A stretch of 64,000 bases of DNA, from contig WHUX01000020.1 of the NCBI GenBank assembly GCA_015179025.1, positions 124,001-188,000 of the forward strand, written 5' to 3'. Below the pieces are notes generated by a model. It was given only the letters and a program-made list of their open reading frames with translations, was not told the origin of the DNA and made no database searches. A program made the translations under genes and the position numbers. This DNA is from Terfezia claveryi. Its lineage: Eukaryota > Ascomycota > Pezizomycetes > Pezizales > Pezizaceae. Positions 1-11,055 of this stretch are shown piece after piece (positions within the stretch are counted from its first letter, which is position 1; every line of letters begins with the position of its first letter).

Positions 1-275
1 CTTGAGTTGTTTTGATTTTATATATGGAAGGATACGTTATATATACAAGTTACAAGCGGGCGATAGGTCAATGAGTAGTGGCGGTGTCAGCCACTTGGCG
101 CGTGGCTTATGTAGTGTATGTATATATGCCCTGAACTGGCCGGAGTTACCCTGAAGTCTCTTATCAATCTCATCTTATCCCCCAAGGCCGCAGACCCCAC
201 GACAAACACAAGGACGAGCTCAACACCCAGCCAGACATACAGCTGCCCCGTGAGAGAGCAATTGGGCCCCCCGCA
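1..275. other. Upstream region of the PPR gene
   Basis: AT-rich at its left end, GC-rich toward the gene. It presumably carries the promoter and 5' leader of the gene starting at 276. I see no other gene. Confidence 0.4.
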
Positions 276-2851
276 ATGAACGCTGTACGCTCCCGCCCTG
301 TGCAGCGGGCCTGGCGGAACCTGCCTGTGTGCCCCGCGGGCACTCGAGGACGGATACTGAAGCGGCGGGTCTCGTCCTCGAGCCATGCGGCTGCTGAGGC
401 GCAGGCAAGAGGGGCCCCAGGTGAAGGAAGGGACCCCATGTGGAATATAATCTCCTTACCAAAGATATCCCGGCGGAATCCTGCATTGTCTTGGGCATCA
501 CCGTCCCCTCCAGACACTACAGACAAAGCATACCTCCAACCCAACCCCACCCCCCCAGCCATCTCCCGCCTCCTCAGAGCAATCGACTCCCGCTCCCCCG
601 AGGCAATCTGGCACCACTTTTCCCTGCTCACTCCCTCCGAGCGAGCTCGCCTCTCCCCCCAACACCTCTCGCACATCCTCCTCTCCCTCCGGCCAAAAAA
701 ACACCTCCCCATCGCATCCCGCGCATACCTAGACCACTACCACCCCAGCTACTCCCCGTCCCTCTCTAGCATCCCGCTCGCGCGCCTCCCAAAGCGCCAG
801 CATGCAATAAACTGGCTCCTGTCCCGCGTCGCCGCCGTGCTGGCGGAATACCACGCCAACAACATCCCCCTGGGGACAGCGGAGTATGCGCATTTACTTG
901 ATGTAGCGCGGGCGAAGGAGGATGTGAGGATGGCCAGGGAGTTGTGGGCTGAGATGGATGCAAGGGGGGTACAGAAGGATACAAAGTGTTATAATACATA
1001 TATTGCGGCGCTATGTGGGACTATGTTGACTGAGGGGACGTGGAAGACGAATGCGAGGACGGTGGGGGTTAGGGCAAGGAGGGATTTTGGGATGAGGGGC
1101 GGGGAGGCTCAGGAGAAGGTGGGGGATGTGGGGGTGGCGGCGCTGAGGGTTTGGGAGGTCATGTTGAAAGATGGCTGTGTACCAGATATGGCGACGTTTG
1201 AGTTTGTCCTGGGAGCGGTGGCGAGAATGGGGAATTTACCTGTGATGAAGGTCCTGGTGTGGAGGGCTTGGGGAGTGGATATCTCTGCGCCATCGTTTGA
1301 CACTCGCCCCAATCCCACACAAATACAGGAAACAGAACCGGATCTCTCCACTTCAACTACGAACGCAGAACGCTCCCCACCAAGACAATTCACCTCTAAC
1401 CGCCCACCCCCACCACCTCCGTCCGAGCCTCCCCCCCTCTATATCCGCCCCAACCCACAAACTCTCACGAGCCTCGCCGCAATCATCTCCCGCCTCTCCC
1501 ACCCTTCCCTCGCGATCCGCCTAATCAACTACCTCTCTATAACCTACAATCTCACGATCCCCACCGCCACCTGGCAGCACCTCCTCGTCTGGACATACGT
1601 CTACACCCGCCCCCCGCGCGGACACGCGTGCTCCCTGAATCTTCCATGACTAGATTATGGCAAGTCATGCGCGCACCACCATATACCGTCGAACCTGAGA
1701 TCGAAATGTACGACTTAATAATCCGGCACCATCTCCACGGACATCGATACAAATGGGCAAAACAACTCATCACCGAAGCACTCTCCCCTGGTGGGGCTTG
1801 GGATCGATTAAACAAGCAATTCGAAGCGACTAGGCGGAGAGTTGAGCGGGAGGTTGGATGGGGGGTAAATCGTTCTCATGCGGTGCAGGAAAGGAGGAAA
1901 GGACTCCCGCAGTTACACCGGACTACACCACTTACAACGAAGCTTGCGGCGCTGGATTTGGAGGTTTGGAGAGCGAGGAGCTTGATTTCGAGGTGGATTC
2001 AGTTGCTTATTTATGCGCAGCGGGTGGATGATGTGAAAGAATATAGGAGGAGAGAGGTCCCCAGATTGATTAATAAGTATGCAGCAGAGTTTTTGCCAGG
2101 ACAGGTGGGGTATAAGATTGAAGGGAGTGGGTATGTGACGATTAGGGTGAATGAGGGAGTGCTTGGAGTTTATCAACCGAAGCCGTACCAGCATCTGATG
2201 GAGCCACGAAAAGAATTGGAGGTGGTGAGGGTTAGTGAGGAGGGGTGGATGCATGAGGAAGGGGAGGGGCTGGAAGAAGAGGAAGAGAAAGAAGAAGAGA
2301 AAGAGGAGGAAGAGAAAGAGAAAGAGGAGGAAGAGAAAGAGAAAGAAAAGGAAGAGAAAGAAGAGGAAGAAGAGGAGGAAGAAGGGGAGGAGGAAGAAGA
2401 GGAAGGGAGGGAAGAAGAGGAAGAGAAAGAAAAGGAAGAGAAAGAGGAAGAGGAAGAAGAAGATGATGAGGAAGAGAAAGAGGAAGAGGAAGAAGAAGAA
2501 GATGAGGAAGAAGAAGAAGAAGAGGAAGAGAAAGAGGAAGAGGAAGAGAAAGAGGAAGAGGAAGAGGAAGAGAAAGAGGAAGAAGAAGAAAAAGAACGCA
2601 TCGACCTCGTTCCCCGCATCGGTTCAGGCGTAGAACGCCGGTTCCTCACCGTCCACCGACAACGCGAGTCGGTGAGATGGAGGTGGAAGAATCGGGGGGT
2701 CAAGTATGGCGAGTGGAGGGGCGAGGGGAGCGGTTATGCGAAGGGTGAAGGGGAGGAGGCACAGGGCGGGGAGGGGGTATTGGGGTTGGATAGGACGAGG
2801 TTGGGGCCGCCGGGGAGGAGTGTAAGGTTGGGGTTTGTTAGGAGGGGATGA
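276..2851 (+). CDS. Pentatricopeptide-type mitochondrial protein with acidic tail (apparent one-base frameshift)
   Basis: Two overlapping reading frames, 276-1649 and about 1600-2851, read as one protein of about 858 aa if one base is restored near the six-C run at 1610-1615. Before the break the text is WQHLLVWTYVY; after it, LPESSMTRLWQVM and MYDLIIR continue the same helical-repeat style. The N-terminus is Arg/Ser-rich and lacks acidic residues for about 45 aa, as in a mitochondrial presequence. The segments ANNIPLGTAEYAHLLDVARA and ARELWAEMDARGVQKDTKCY are helix pairs of PPR type, so a role in mitochondrial RNA metabolism is likely (family inference). Residues about 660-775 are almost pure Glu/Lys, encoded by a purine tract, followed by a basic tail. 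I cannot assign it to a named PPR factor. The break is either a consensus deletion or a real mutation; no GT-AG intron I tried restores the frame. Confidence 0.7.
2272..2596 (+). repeat. Polypurine (GAA/GAG/AAA) tract
   Basis: About 325 nt of almost pure purine on the plus strand. Positions 2272-2463 have no pyrimidine at all, and only three T residues interrupt the rest (2464, 2467, 2503). It encodes the Glu/Lys run of the PPR-type protein. Mirror-symmetric purine runs of this length can form triplex DNA (general knowledge). Confidence 0.95.
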
Positions 2852-3744
2852 GTAAAGCCTTTGTGAGGAGGAGGTGGGGCGAGTGGGGTTTTCTTGTAGA
2901 AAAACTGTATATATGATGTGATATATAGAGATCGCAAAGGTTTGGGGGGGGTATTGCACGATCGGAGATTGGTATGTGACAGGTATTTCTAACGGATAAG
3001 AAGAATTACCTGCGGACGTGCAAGAGTATGTGCGTATCTAAGTGTGTACGTGTGTACCTCTGTATATCTCTATATCTCTAAGGAGACATACTAGATACTC
3101 CAAAGCAGCGCCGTATGACGTTGTGTGACGAGTGTGGAACGTGTGACTTGTGACGAGTGGAGACAATACACGTGTGTGGAACGGGTGGTGGCACTCGCTC
3201 GTTATTCTTCTGGATATAACGGTCTATGGCATAGGCTATCGAGTAAGAGCCATAATCCGTCACAAAGAGGGATACTGTATATATCCCGTAAAAACCACCA
3301 GGAGGTATCCATCTGGTATGGGCTCCCTGAATCCCATGTAAAAAAACCTTCTCAAGAAAACATGTTGAGAATAACCAAACGAACCTCATCAAGTAGGCAC
3401 AGTGCTCCCCCAGATTTGAAGACACGGACAGCCCCTATGACGGGTTAGCAGCGTTCACATATTGCACCCGGGGTTATGGGATATGGATGGGTCAGGGGCC
3501 ATATGTAATGTTGCCTTATTTACGGGCATGTTGTAAGATGCAGCAGGATGTATTGTGAAAGTGAAGTGATGGAAATATAAAACATATAATATATCGTGGG
3601 AAGGCGATGAAATCAAATATTTATATCACTTTTGCCGAGGCTGCTGCCACTGGGCAAGTTCATCATCATCATCGCTATATATTCCACCTCTACCAACAAT
3701 TCCCGGCTGGGCAAACAAAGCTGTAACCACAGCCGTACGAACTA
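2852..3744. other. Intergenic region between PPR and BTB genes
   Basis: Holds the 3' end of the PPR gene and the upstream region of the BTB gene. Short frames on both strands (3078-3448) overlap each other and lack coding character. TATA-like AT stretches occur near 3578-3590. I see no gene. Confidence 0.5.
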
Positions 3745-5889
3745 ATGGCGATGTCAGCAGCTACCCGGCCCACAACACTCGGGGTCCTTGAAGGTACATT
3801 CGCCCAGCAGTTACTCTCGGCAGATTCACCGTACATTGAATCACAGAATGTAGTTTTGCAGATTCGAGTGCCTATACCCAATTGCAATACCACTTGTCCA
3901 ACAAGTAGTACATATGCATATACACATGTCGACATCTCCGTCCCCACAAAGCTGTTCCTTGCTTCCCAGGGAGAGGGGCTGCGAGCTGCGAGGCAAGGAG
4001 GAGGAGGAGGAGGAGGAGGAGGAGGAGGAGGAGAAGGAGATGCTACTGAGCATAAGGGGGGTTTGGCGTTGGCGGGGATAGTAAGGAGGGCAATTGAAAG
4101 TACATTGGAGGTAAAGCTGCATGTACGGGGTGGGGGGTGCTACCATTGTGGTGATGATAATAATAAAGAAGGCCCTGGGGTGGAGATATCGTCTGTCCGG
4201 ATGGTCCAGAAAGGAGATGTGGATCTGGGGATGGAGGGATATCATGTGGCGGTAGTATCACCACCACAAACTCCCGAGAAAGGGGAATGTCAACAACAGG
4301 CTCCAACGATTACTTATAAGCCTGTAAGCCCCAAGTTCTCGTGGGCTTCTCCATGCTGGTATTTCCTCCCGGCGGATTATACCATATACCTAAAATCCGA
4401 TGATGGGGGTGATGAGGGTGGGGGAGAGATTGTATCAACATTCCATGTTAACCGGTTCCTCCTCGGGCTTCGAATTCAGTATTTCAGGAATATGTTTTCC
4501 TCGGGTATGGCTGATTCGGGTACTGATTCAAGTACATTATACACAGACACATTCACTCCTGAGGCACTAACTATCATCTGTCGCTATATCTACCTCACCA
4601 GCGACCCTCAAGAACCTACGAGCCTCTTGTGGTTCTGCGGGGTACCCGGGCAGTCTGACAAGGAGAACGAAACGCTACTACGAGAACTCAAAGAATACAT
4701 CCACCAGCTAGATATCATGGAAAGCATACACACGCTCCGCACGCTAAAGCCATGCGTTGATTATAAAGTAGGATCACCACCTCCAGCGAGCATCCTCACG
4801 CATCTAATCAACGTCATCAAAGCCGCGGAATACCTAGGCCTCGACGACCTAAAATCCTACATCACCCACACCCTAACCGAACTCGCCCACAACTTCACCT
4901 GCAGGGGCCCCGGCTGCGCCGTGCTTCTCCCCAAAATGCTTGACAAAGTCTACCACGAGCCCCTCGTCCCCCGATCCCTCCTTGACAATCTCGTGAAGAC
5001 GCTGGGGAAAGCCAAGGCCGTGCAGCCGCTGTGGAAGCGCAGCCTGATTATGATGAGTCCCGAGGCCATCTCCTACCTGATCACACACATTCAGACCCGG
5101 ATCCTCCACGACCCAACCATAAAGCGAACAAACGAAGGAGGAGGAACCCTTGCTGCATTTGTCCTCTACGTGGCACTCGCAAAGCTCCACCGGCAGGTCC
5201 GAGGGAGATCTCGCGATGCAGGCATGTGGGAGAAGAAGCTTCTCGACCCGCTCATGAAGGACTTTTTGACTAGGCTACTCGCGCAAGATTTATGCTGGTG
5301 CGAGTATCTGGTTTCCCGCGAGGCGGCAGGGTTAAATGTCGATATCACACAGGCCTTAGTCCAGGGCATCGCAAGTAGGTTTATGACGAGAGAGAACTGT
5401 GAGAAGATATGGCGGGTGGTTAGTAACCGGGATCTGGAATTTTGGGATGAGCAGGCCATGAAGTCAGCAGTGGAGTGGTTTAAGAAGGAATGGTTATCAC
5501 TTAGTGTCACTCCGCCCGAACCAGATCCTAGGACGAGCGCTAGACCTCCCCCTGGTGGCGGCGGTGGTGGTGGGCTACAGAAGAAGCTTCCCCGGATGAA
5601 AGAGGCGTATGAGCCGAATTTTTTTGCGACGTGGGATAGGAGGGATTTGGGTCTTCTAGGGAATGAAGTGGGTGTGGACGTGGAGGATCTATTAGCACAG
5701 GGGCATAGAGCTGGGTTACCGCCTAGGACGCCGAGGAGGAGTGCGGATGCAGGGATGGGGGAGGTAGGGAGAAGGAGAGCACCAATAGGCTCAGGTGGGG
5801 GGGCGGTGATTCCCCGAGTTGGCGCGGGAGGAGGGCGCACCGGACAGAGCGGGGGGGCGACGTTGTTGAATGCCCCGCGCAGGGGATAG
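3745..5889 (+). CDS. BTB/POZ domain protein with poly-glycine tracts
   Basis: Single exon, 714 aa, starting at the first ATG of the open frame. Residues about 210-290 read as the first half of a BTB/POZ fold: TIYLKSDD, then FHVNRFLLGLRIQYFRNMF, then FTPEALTIICRYIYL. This is the usual 'internal display, hold out, region of rise' layout. Residues about 345-385 (LINVIKAAEYLGLDDLKSYI) supply the last BTB helices after an insert. A helical C-terminal part (about 400-575) may correspond to a BACK-like extension. Many BTB-BACK proteins are substrate adaptors for Cul3 ligases, but no adaptor partner can be read here. A Gly12 run (about residues 85-96) comes from a GGA microsatellite, and a second Gly run lies near 612-620. 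The last about 80 aa are Gly/Arg/Pro-rich and probably disordered. I do not recognise a named orthologue. Confidence 0.75.
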   Translation: MAMSAATRPTTLGVLEGTFAQQLLSADSPYIESQNVVLQIRVPIPNCNTTCPTSSTYAYTHVDISVPTKLFLASQGEGLRAARQGGGGGGGGGGGGEGDATEHKGGLALAGIVRRAIESTLEVKLHVRGGGCYHCGDDNNKEGPGVEISSVRMVQKGDVDLGMEGYHVAVVSPPQTPEKGECQQQAPTITYKPVSPKFSWASPCWYFLPADYTIYLKSDDGGDEGGGEIVSTFHVNRFLLGLRIQYFRNMFSSGMADSGTDSSTLYTDTFTPEALTIICRYIYLTSDPQEPTSLLWFCGVPGQSDKENETLLRELKEYIHQLDIMESIHTLRTLKPCVDYKVGSPPPASILTHLINVIKAAEYLGLDDLKSYITHTLTELAHNFTCRGPGCAVLLPKMLDKVYHEPLVPRSLLDNLVKTLGKAKAVQPLWKRSLIMMSPEAISYLITHIQTRILHDPTIKRTNEGGGTLAAFVLYVALAKLHRQVRGRSRDAGMWEKKLLDPLMKDFLTRLLAQDLCWCEYLVSREAAGLNVDITQALVQGIASRFMTRENCEKIWRVVSNRDLEFWDEQAMKSAVEWFKKEWLSLSVTPPEPDPRTSARPPPGGGGGGGLQKKLPRMKEAYEPNFFATWDRRDLGLLGNEVGVDVEDLLAQGHRAGLPPRTPRRSADAGMGEVGRRRAPIGSGGGAVIPRVGAGGGRTGQSGGATLLNAPRRG
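3996..4034 (+). repeat. (GGA)n trinucleotide repeat in BTB gene
   Basis: About 13 GGA/AGG units inside the coding region, encoding the Gly12 tract. Likely length-variable between strains. Confidence 0.9.
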
Positions 5890-7088
5890 AAGGGGTAGGT
5901 GCTTGTGGGGGATTCTGAACTTCCTTCTCCATCTCTCGCTCCTTCTTCGGCTACGACTACGAGAGTAAGAGGTCACCTCGGCACTACGAGAGTGACCCCA
6001 AATTCTACCACTGGAACATCGACTGCAACGGAACCCGTATTCAGGACCCGATAGTTTTTATATGTTCTTTAATTTTTCTATTTCTGGATTTTTCATTTTA
6101 TACTATTCTTTTTTACTCCTTTTTTTTTCTTTTTGGAGGGCGCTCGGAGTTCAAACATTAAAGTTCAGGGTAAAAGCCAAAGCCAATACAAAACATATGT
6201 TATGTGCTACTTAGTATGTACTAGCTAATTTCAATTTTAAGAGTATTAGAAGTAGGGCAGAGATGGCCAACTAACACTCGTATCACTGAACTCGCAGATT
6301 ATTGATTTTAATAAAAAGAATCATCATTTGAGATTTAAGTCGAGTCAACTAAATTTAAAAAAAGAAAAGAACCCAAACCTAAACCTAAACCCAAACCCAA
6401 ATCAAACCCCATACATAACTCCAATTGCCATATACTAACCCCCCTTCCCCATCCTAATCCCTCCCCTCCATTCTACCCTCCCCCATCCCCACTCTATATT
6501 TTCCACGCAAACGACGAACCCCACCCAACACCCCACACTCTCAATGTTCTTTTTTCATTTGCCATGGGCTAATCCTGATCCTAATCCCCAATTTTGGACA
6601 CATATCAGTATGGCTTGAATGGAGCTATGTCCAGCCCATACGCAAACACGCAACAACGCAACGCAGAACCAGGCCACAGACGTAGGCGTAAACGTAAACG
6701 TAAAACCTTGAAAGTGCAAGAGTAGAAGAGGAAAGTAGAAGAGTAGAGAGTAGAGTAGTGTAGAGTAGAAGAATAGAGTAGAGATCCGAAGCTACACACA
6801 GACACACCGATAATCACAAAGAAGACTGCAGATTGCAGAAGTGCAGAAGTGCAGCGTTGAGACTGCGGTTCTGGTGGGTCGTTATTCAACAAGCACGAAC
6901 AAAGAACAACAAACATATAAACAATAATAAAAAAAGTAAGCATCATCAGGAAAAAAAGAGAAGAAAAAAAGAGAAGAAAAAGAGGAGAAAAGTGTAACAC
7001 ACTAGTCGCCACGAACCCCACCTCAACTACCCCCCATCTCCAACCCCACCGTAGCAAGTGAGTAGGGTATCTCAGTCACTTACTGCAC
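5890..7088. other. Convergent intergenic region with coding-like relic and simple repeats
   Basis: Lies between the 3' ends of the BTB gene (+) and FZO1 (-). Positions 5919-6057 have a strongly coding-like, C-ending codon pattern but no usable start or acceptor (see findings). From about 6060 the DNA turns AT-rich. A telomere-like CCTAAA/CCCAAA array lies at 6371-6409, and a GTAGA-type tandem tract at 6720-6782. Confidence 0.5.
6371..6409 (+). repeat. Short degenerate CCTAAA/CCCAAA array
   Basis: About six hexameric units, mixed CCTAAA and CCCAAA. It resembles telomeric DNA but is not the usual fungal CCCTAA and is only about 40 nt, so I treat it as an ordinary microsatellite. Confidence 0.7.
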
Positions 7089-9730
7089 CTACACGGCCAC
7101 ATTCTCCAAATCCAGCCTCTCCACCCCCTTACTAACGCCCTCACTCCTCCTCAACAAATTCCCAAAATACTTCAATGCAACCTCACTCTCCACGCCTTTC
7201 TGCTTCAGCTCATCCCTCTCCCTACCCCTTTTCTCCACTACCCTCTGGAACCCACTCCTCAAATCATCCGCAGGAACCTTAAGCACTTTCCTAACCTCCT
7301 TACTGATCCTGTCGCTATTCCCATGGACGTAATCCATCGCCGCCAGCTCCGTGCGAATCTTCTTCGCCAACTTCCTAGGAACCGCATTGGGGATATCCGC
7401 AAAGAGGAAGTACGCACCCACGACACCGGCCATGACGACAACGGGGAAGATGAGTTTCTTGGTATTCCTATATCCAAGGAACTTTGTCGTTTTCCAGGCT
7501 TCATCGACCCATGACCCGATGCCGAGGAATTTACCACTGAGGGTAGCGACCAGTGTGAAAGACATTCCCAGCCCGGCGACCTTCTCTTGCTTATCGAAAT
7601 CGAAGAAGTCAAGGAAGTCAATGTCCGTTTTGATAGTACGGACAAGTGCGTCCTTGCGGCGGGAGAACATGAGGTCCGCCCTAAAAGTCTTCTCGACGTA
7701 GTCATCGCTAAGGTGGAGGAGACCAAGCTGCTTGATTCCGCTGACACCCTGGACAGTCTTGTTCCTTGCATATCCCTCACAAGTAATCACCTTCTCGTGA
7801 ATGATATTGAGCATCGCCTGACGGGTCTGCTCTGCATAGTTGTATGCGTCGAGGATACCAGTGTATTTCGCACTTGGGCCGTCGTCCATGTGGGCGATGG
7901 TAGAGTTTAGCTCCTTCCTAGTGTGGCGGTAGATATAAGCAGCAGTGTCCTCAATCTGGCGGTCGACATCATCAGTGACCTTGGTACTAGCAGCAAGAGC
8001 CTCCTCAAAGACAGGAGTAAGCTCCGCGAGCTGAGCGTTAATGCGGTCAAGATCCGCAGAGATCTGGGCCTGGTTAGAGGAAGCCAAAGTCTCAATATCA
8101 CCCAGAAGGTTTAGGAGATAAGTCTTCGCCGGGGCAAGCTTAGACCTAGCTCTCTTCTCAAGGACGAAGCTCCTCAAGCTCTGCTCAAGGGTCTCAAATT
8201 CCCTGATTTTGTTTTGGTCTTGGCCCTCAATGACAGCATTCGAGCTGACAAAGTGGACAAGGTCCTCGGCGTCATCATAAGTCCTGGGGGAGAGCTTCTG
8301 GACCTGTTCGAGAATCATGCGCTTGCATCGAGCCTTGTCCCTGATGTTATCAAATCTATTGACGACGATAAAAATGTAAGCCTTCTCGTGGGCAGCGTTC
8401 CAGATAAACTCCTTAGCCGATAGGGTGAAGTGGTTCTCTGCACTGACGACGAAAACGACGACATCAATCTCCTCCTGGCGCGCAAAAATGGATGTAGTCT
8501 TGATGGAGTCCAAGTTGAGACCTGGAGCATCAATCAAAGCAATGTCGACAACACCGTTTCGTAAGAGAGATTGGTCGATAGCTCGGACATCCTCAACATA
8601 TATCTTGACCTGGGGATATCTATCATTGTCGACAACAATATCCTCGAGTTCGGCAAGCTTGTAGACGTCATACGTAGTCTCGTCGTCCCTGTTATATTTA
8701 ACATCAAAGTGAAGAGCATGGACCTCCTCAACACCACCGTTCTCTCGGCAATCCAAAACCTCGCAGAAAATGCTGGTGCATGGTTGTTGATCCTCAGGCA
8801 GGACCTTCTTCCTCAACAAGGCGTTACAGAAGGTAGATTTTCCGGCGTTTAAATCACCAGTGACAAGAACCTTGGAAGAAGTATCCTCAATACGCTCACG
8901 GATAGCTTGGAGATGCTTGATGGACTGGGAAATCTTTCCGTCCAGCAAGGATGCAATAGAAGACTTCTCCAACGAATGCACAAGCTCAGCAGGTGAGAGA
9001 GCACCAAGTTTCAAGTCTAGCTTGAGAACATTGAACTCCTGTGCTATCTGTGGGGTGACAAGGCGGGGTTCTGGTGCCTTGGCTGGAGTCTCTAGGGTCT
9101 CGATGTCCAAGGAGGTAGCAGCTCGTCGGATAGGTGTTGACCTGTCGGCATCTCTCTCAAGGTCATCGATAGAGGCAGACTGAGTTCGTTGGAGGGGAGT
9201 TGGCTTAGCCTTTGTGACCTGTGGGTAGTGAGCTGGCCAGCTAGCATTTTTCTTTTTAAATTCCTGTCGCTTAATATCAGCAACCACTGTAACATCTTAG
9301 CTACTCCCCGCACAAAAAAAAAAATTTTACCTTCAATAGATCAATAATGTTGTTAATGAATCGAACCAATGCTACACGGTTCTGGTTGCTATATTCCCAG
9401 AAGATAATTAATACTCTTGGTTTCGAGATGAGGATCCAATGGCAGGGCCCACTCACTAATGAAGTTGATGAACATGGCTCGACCATTGACGGCGTTCGGA
9501 ATCCGCTGCAGGGGACCACTGTCAGTCATTCGTTTGATGCCGTTGGGCCGCAACGGTGACAACTCACAAGCTCCCACGGATCCTGGGAAGATCTGAACAG
9601 AAGCATATTGCTCTACGGACCCGTCAGAGACCGAACCGTAGCCGGAGTCGCTCATGGCATCATCGCTAGAGAAGCCTTGAGCGATGGCACTTCTCTGGTT
9701 GTAGTCGCCGATTTGCTGAGCTGACGACAT
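7089..9730 (-). CDS. FZO1: Mitofusin, mitochondrial outer-membrane fusion GTPase Fzo1
   Basis: Transmembrane dynamin-family GTPase that tethers and fuses mitochondrial outer membranes. Proposed exons: 9730-9453, 9388-9331 and 9269-7089, giving 838 aa (yeast Fzo1 is about 855). GTPase motifs are in order: G1 GDLNAGKST (about 250), G3 DAPGL (about 359) and G4 NRFD (about 416). Two hydrophobic segments near 683-697 and 718-735 (FPVVVMAGVVGAYFLF) form the membrane hairpin, followed by a C-terminal coiled-coil-like region. The second exon reads NQNRVALVRFINNIIDLLK, and the third opens RQEFKKKNASWPAHYPQ. Intron 2 (9270-9330) has donor GTAAAA. Intron 1 is less certain: 9389-9452 with donor GTGGGC keeps frame and has an ATTAAT branch-like site, while a 43-nt alternative (9414-9456) uses the better donor GTGAGT. 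The start is the first ATG of exon 1. Divergent from HEM3. Confidence 0.93.
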
Positions 9731-11055
9731 AGTCGTGATAGATGGCTTGAGCTGTGAGGGCCTGGTCCCTGTGCTAGAGTCCGAAAATATAGGGTTAAAG
9801 TGAAGGCCTGGGGCAAGCAGGAATTTGTTGATGTGTGAATCTCGCAAGAGAGGATGTGATACCCAGGACTTGGGGGGTGAGGTAGAATGAATCTGTTTCC
9901 CCAAAAGAGTTTTCGTGGCGATGAGAGTTGAAGCGTCGGCTGATTGGCTAGAAACACAGTCGTGCCGAAAGATACGCGCGCTATTCTCAGAACGCCCGGC
10001 GTAAACGAGCAAGAAACATTAGAACCAAGTCGAACACACCGGTGATGTATTGGATGGGATGATATGTGTGATCACGGCTCATGGCATGGAGGGCACTGAA
10101 GATTTATGCCCTGTGGGCCCCGAACCTTGCAGTGCCTGAACTTCCCCTCCCCGCTCCTGTGTGTGCTTGCTTTGCACTCGAGTACGGTACCTACATACCG
10201 TAGGTATCCTGAACTGTCTCGGGGCTGCATGTCCATACCGTATCTACCGGCACCTTACGCTCTCAAGCCAAAAAAATTGCTTCTGCTGCCAACTATTGCC
10301 GCATGTCTCTGCAGGAGGGTTCTTGCGAACCAGACTGCCCTATCTACAGTATAGTTACCCGGAGGCTGGAGATAGCTGCCCAATTGATTGAGTGGGCGCC
10401 CTGTTTTAGCACGCAGACAGAGTTGGTATGCTAATTATGAGGGTAAACCCCACTGTCAGCCAAGTGCCGGCTGCCAAGGATGTAACATATCCGTACACAT
10501 CGCGAACATCGGACATGGCATCAGCAATCACTCCCTGCTCCCCCTTTTGTTTCATAGGGAAACCTCAATTGGGGCCTCAAGTACGCAAGTAAGTCCTTAG
10601 TAGGTGCTGTACTTGTACCGTAATAAACGGTATATGTAGAACGAAGAGCTTTCTGCAAACCAAACCTTTCGCATTTATGTACCCCTCAGCCAACGTGACG
10701 ACACCCCCCCACCCCCTCCCCGCACCTGCTAAGAGCTTTCGTCCGAGCGAAACTCAACTACGGGTATACTGGTTGCTGCTTGTACATTTGAAACCTCTCT
10801 ACTGTAATTCTACAATCCCCCCCTCCGTGCTCTCTAGCCTTTCCGAAGCGGCTTGTATTCCCCTGTGTGTTCCTTTTCAGTAACCGGTCTCTGGATTGTG
10901 CTCAGCTCGTTCGTACGCCCTGTAAAGCGACCGGTGGGTTACACGATAAAGTCCCTGCCTCATACTGTATAAGATTCCTCAATTAGGTGACAGAACTACA
11001 GTATATCCATCCTATACCGATCCTCTGACGCAATTCCATTTGCGCTGCTATCCAA
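9731..11055. promoter_or_regulatory. Divergent intergenic region FZO1/HEM3
   Basis: About 1.3 kb between the start codons of FZO1 (-) and HEM3 (+), presumably holding both promoters and leaders. A small dyad, ACGGTA-cctaca-TACCGT, lies near 10184-10201. Open frames in this stretch are short and unsupported. Confidence 0.5.

Noticed and set aside
1561..1690. Short intron joining the two halves of the PPR gene
   Set aside because: The GT-AG pairs I tried (for example 55, 66 and 67 nt) all leave the wrong phase, so a missing base fits better.
2173..2703. Poly-serine minus-strand frame opposite the PPR tail
   Set aside because: It is the antisense shadow of the purine tract.
6371..6409. Interstitial telomere
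   Set aside because: Only about 40 nt, degenerate, and not the CCCTAA unit expected for fungi.
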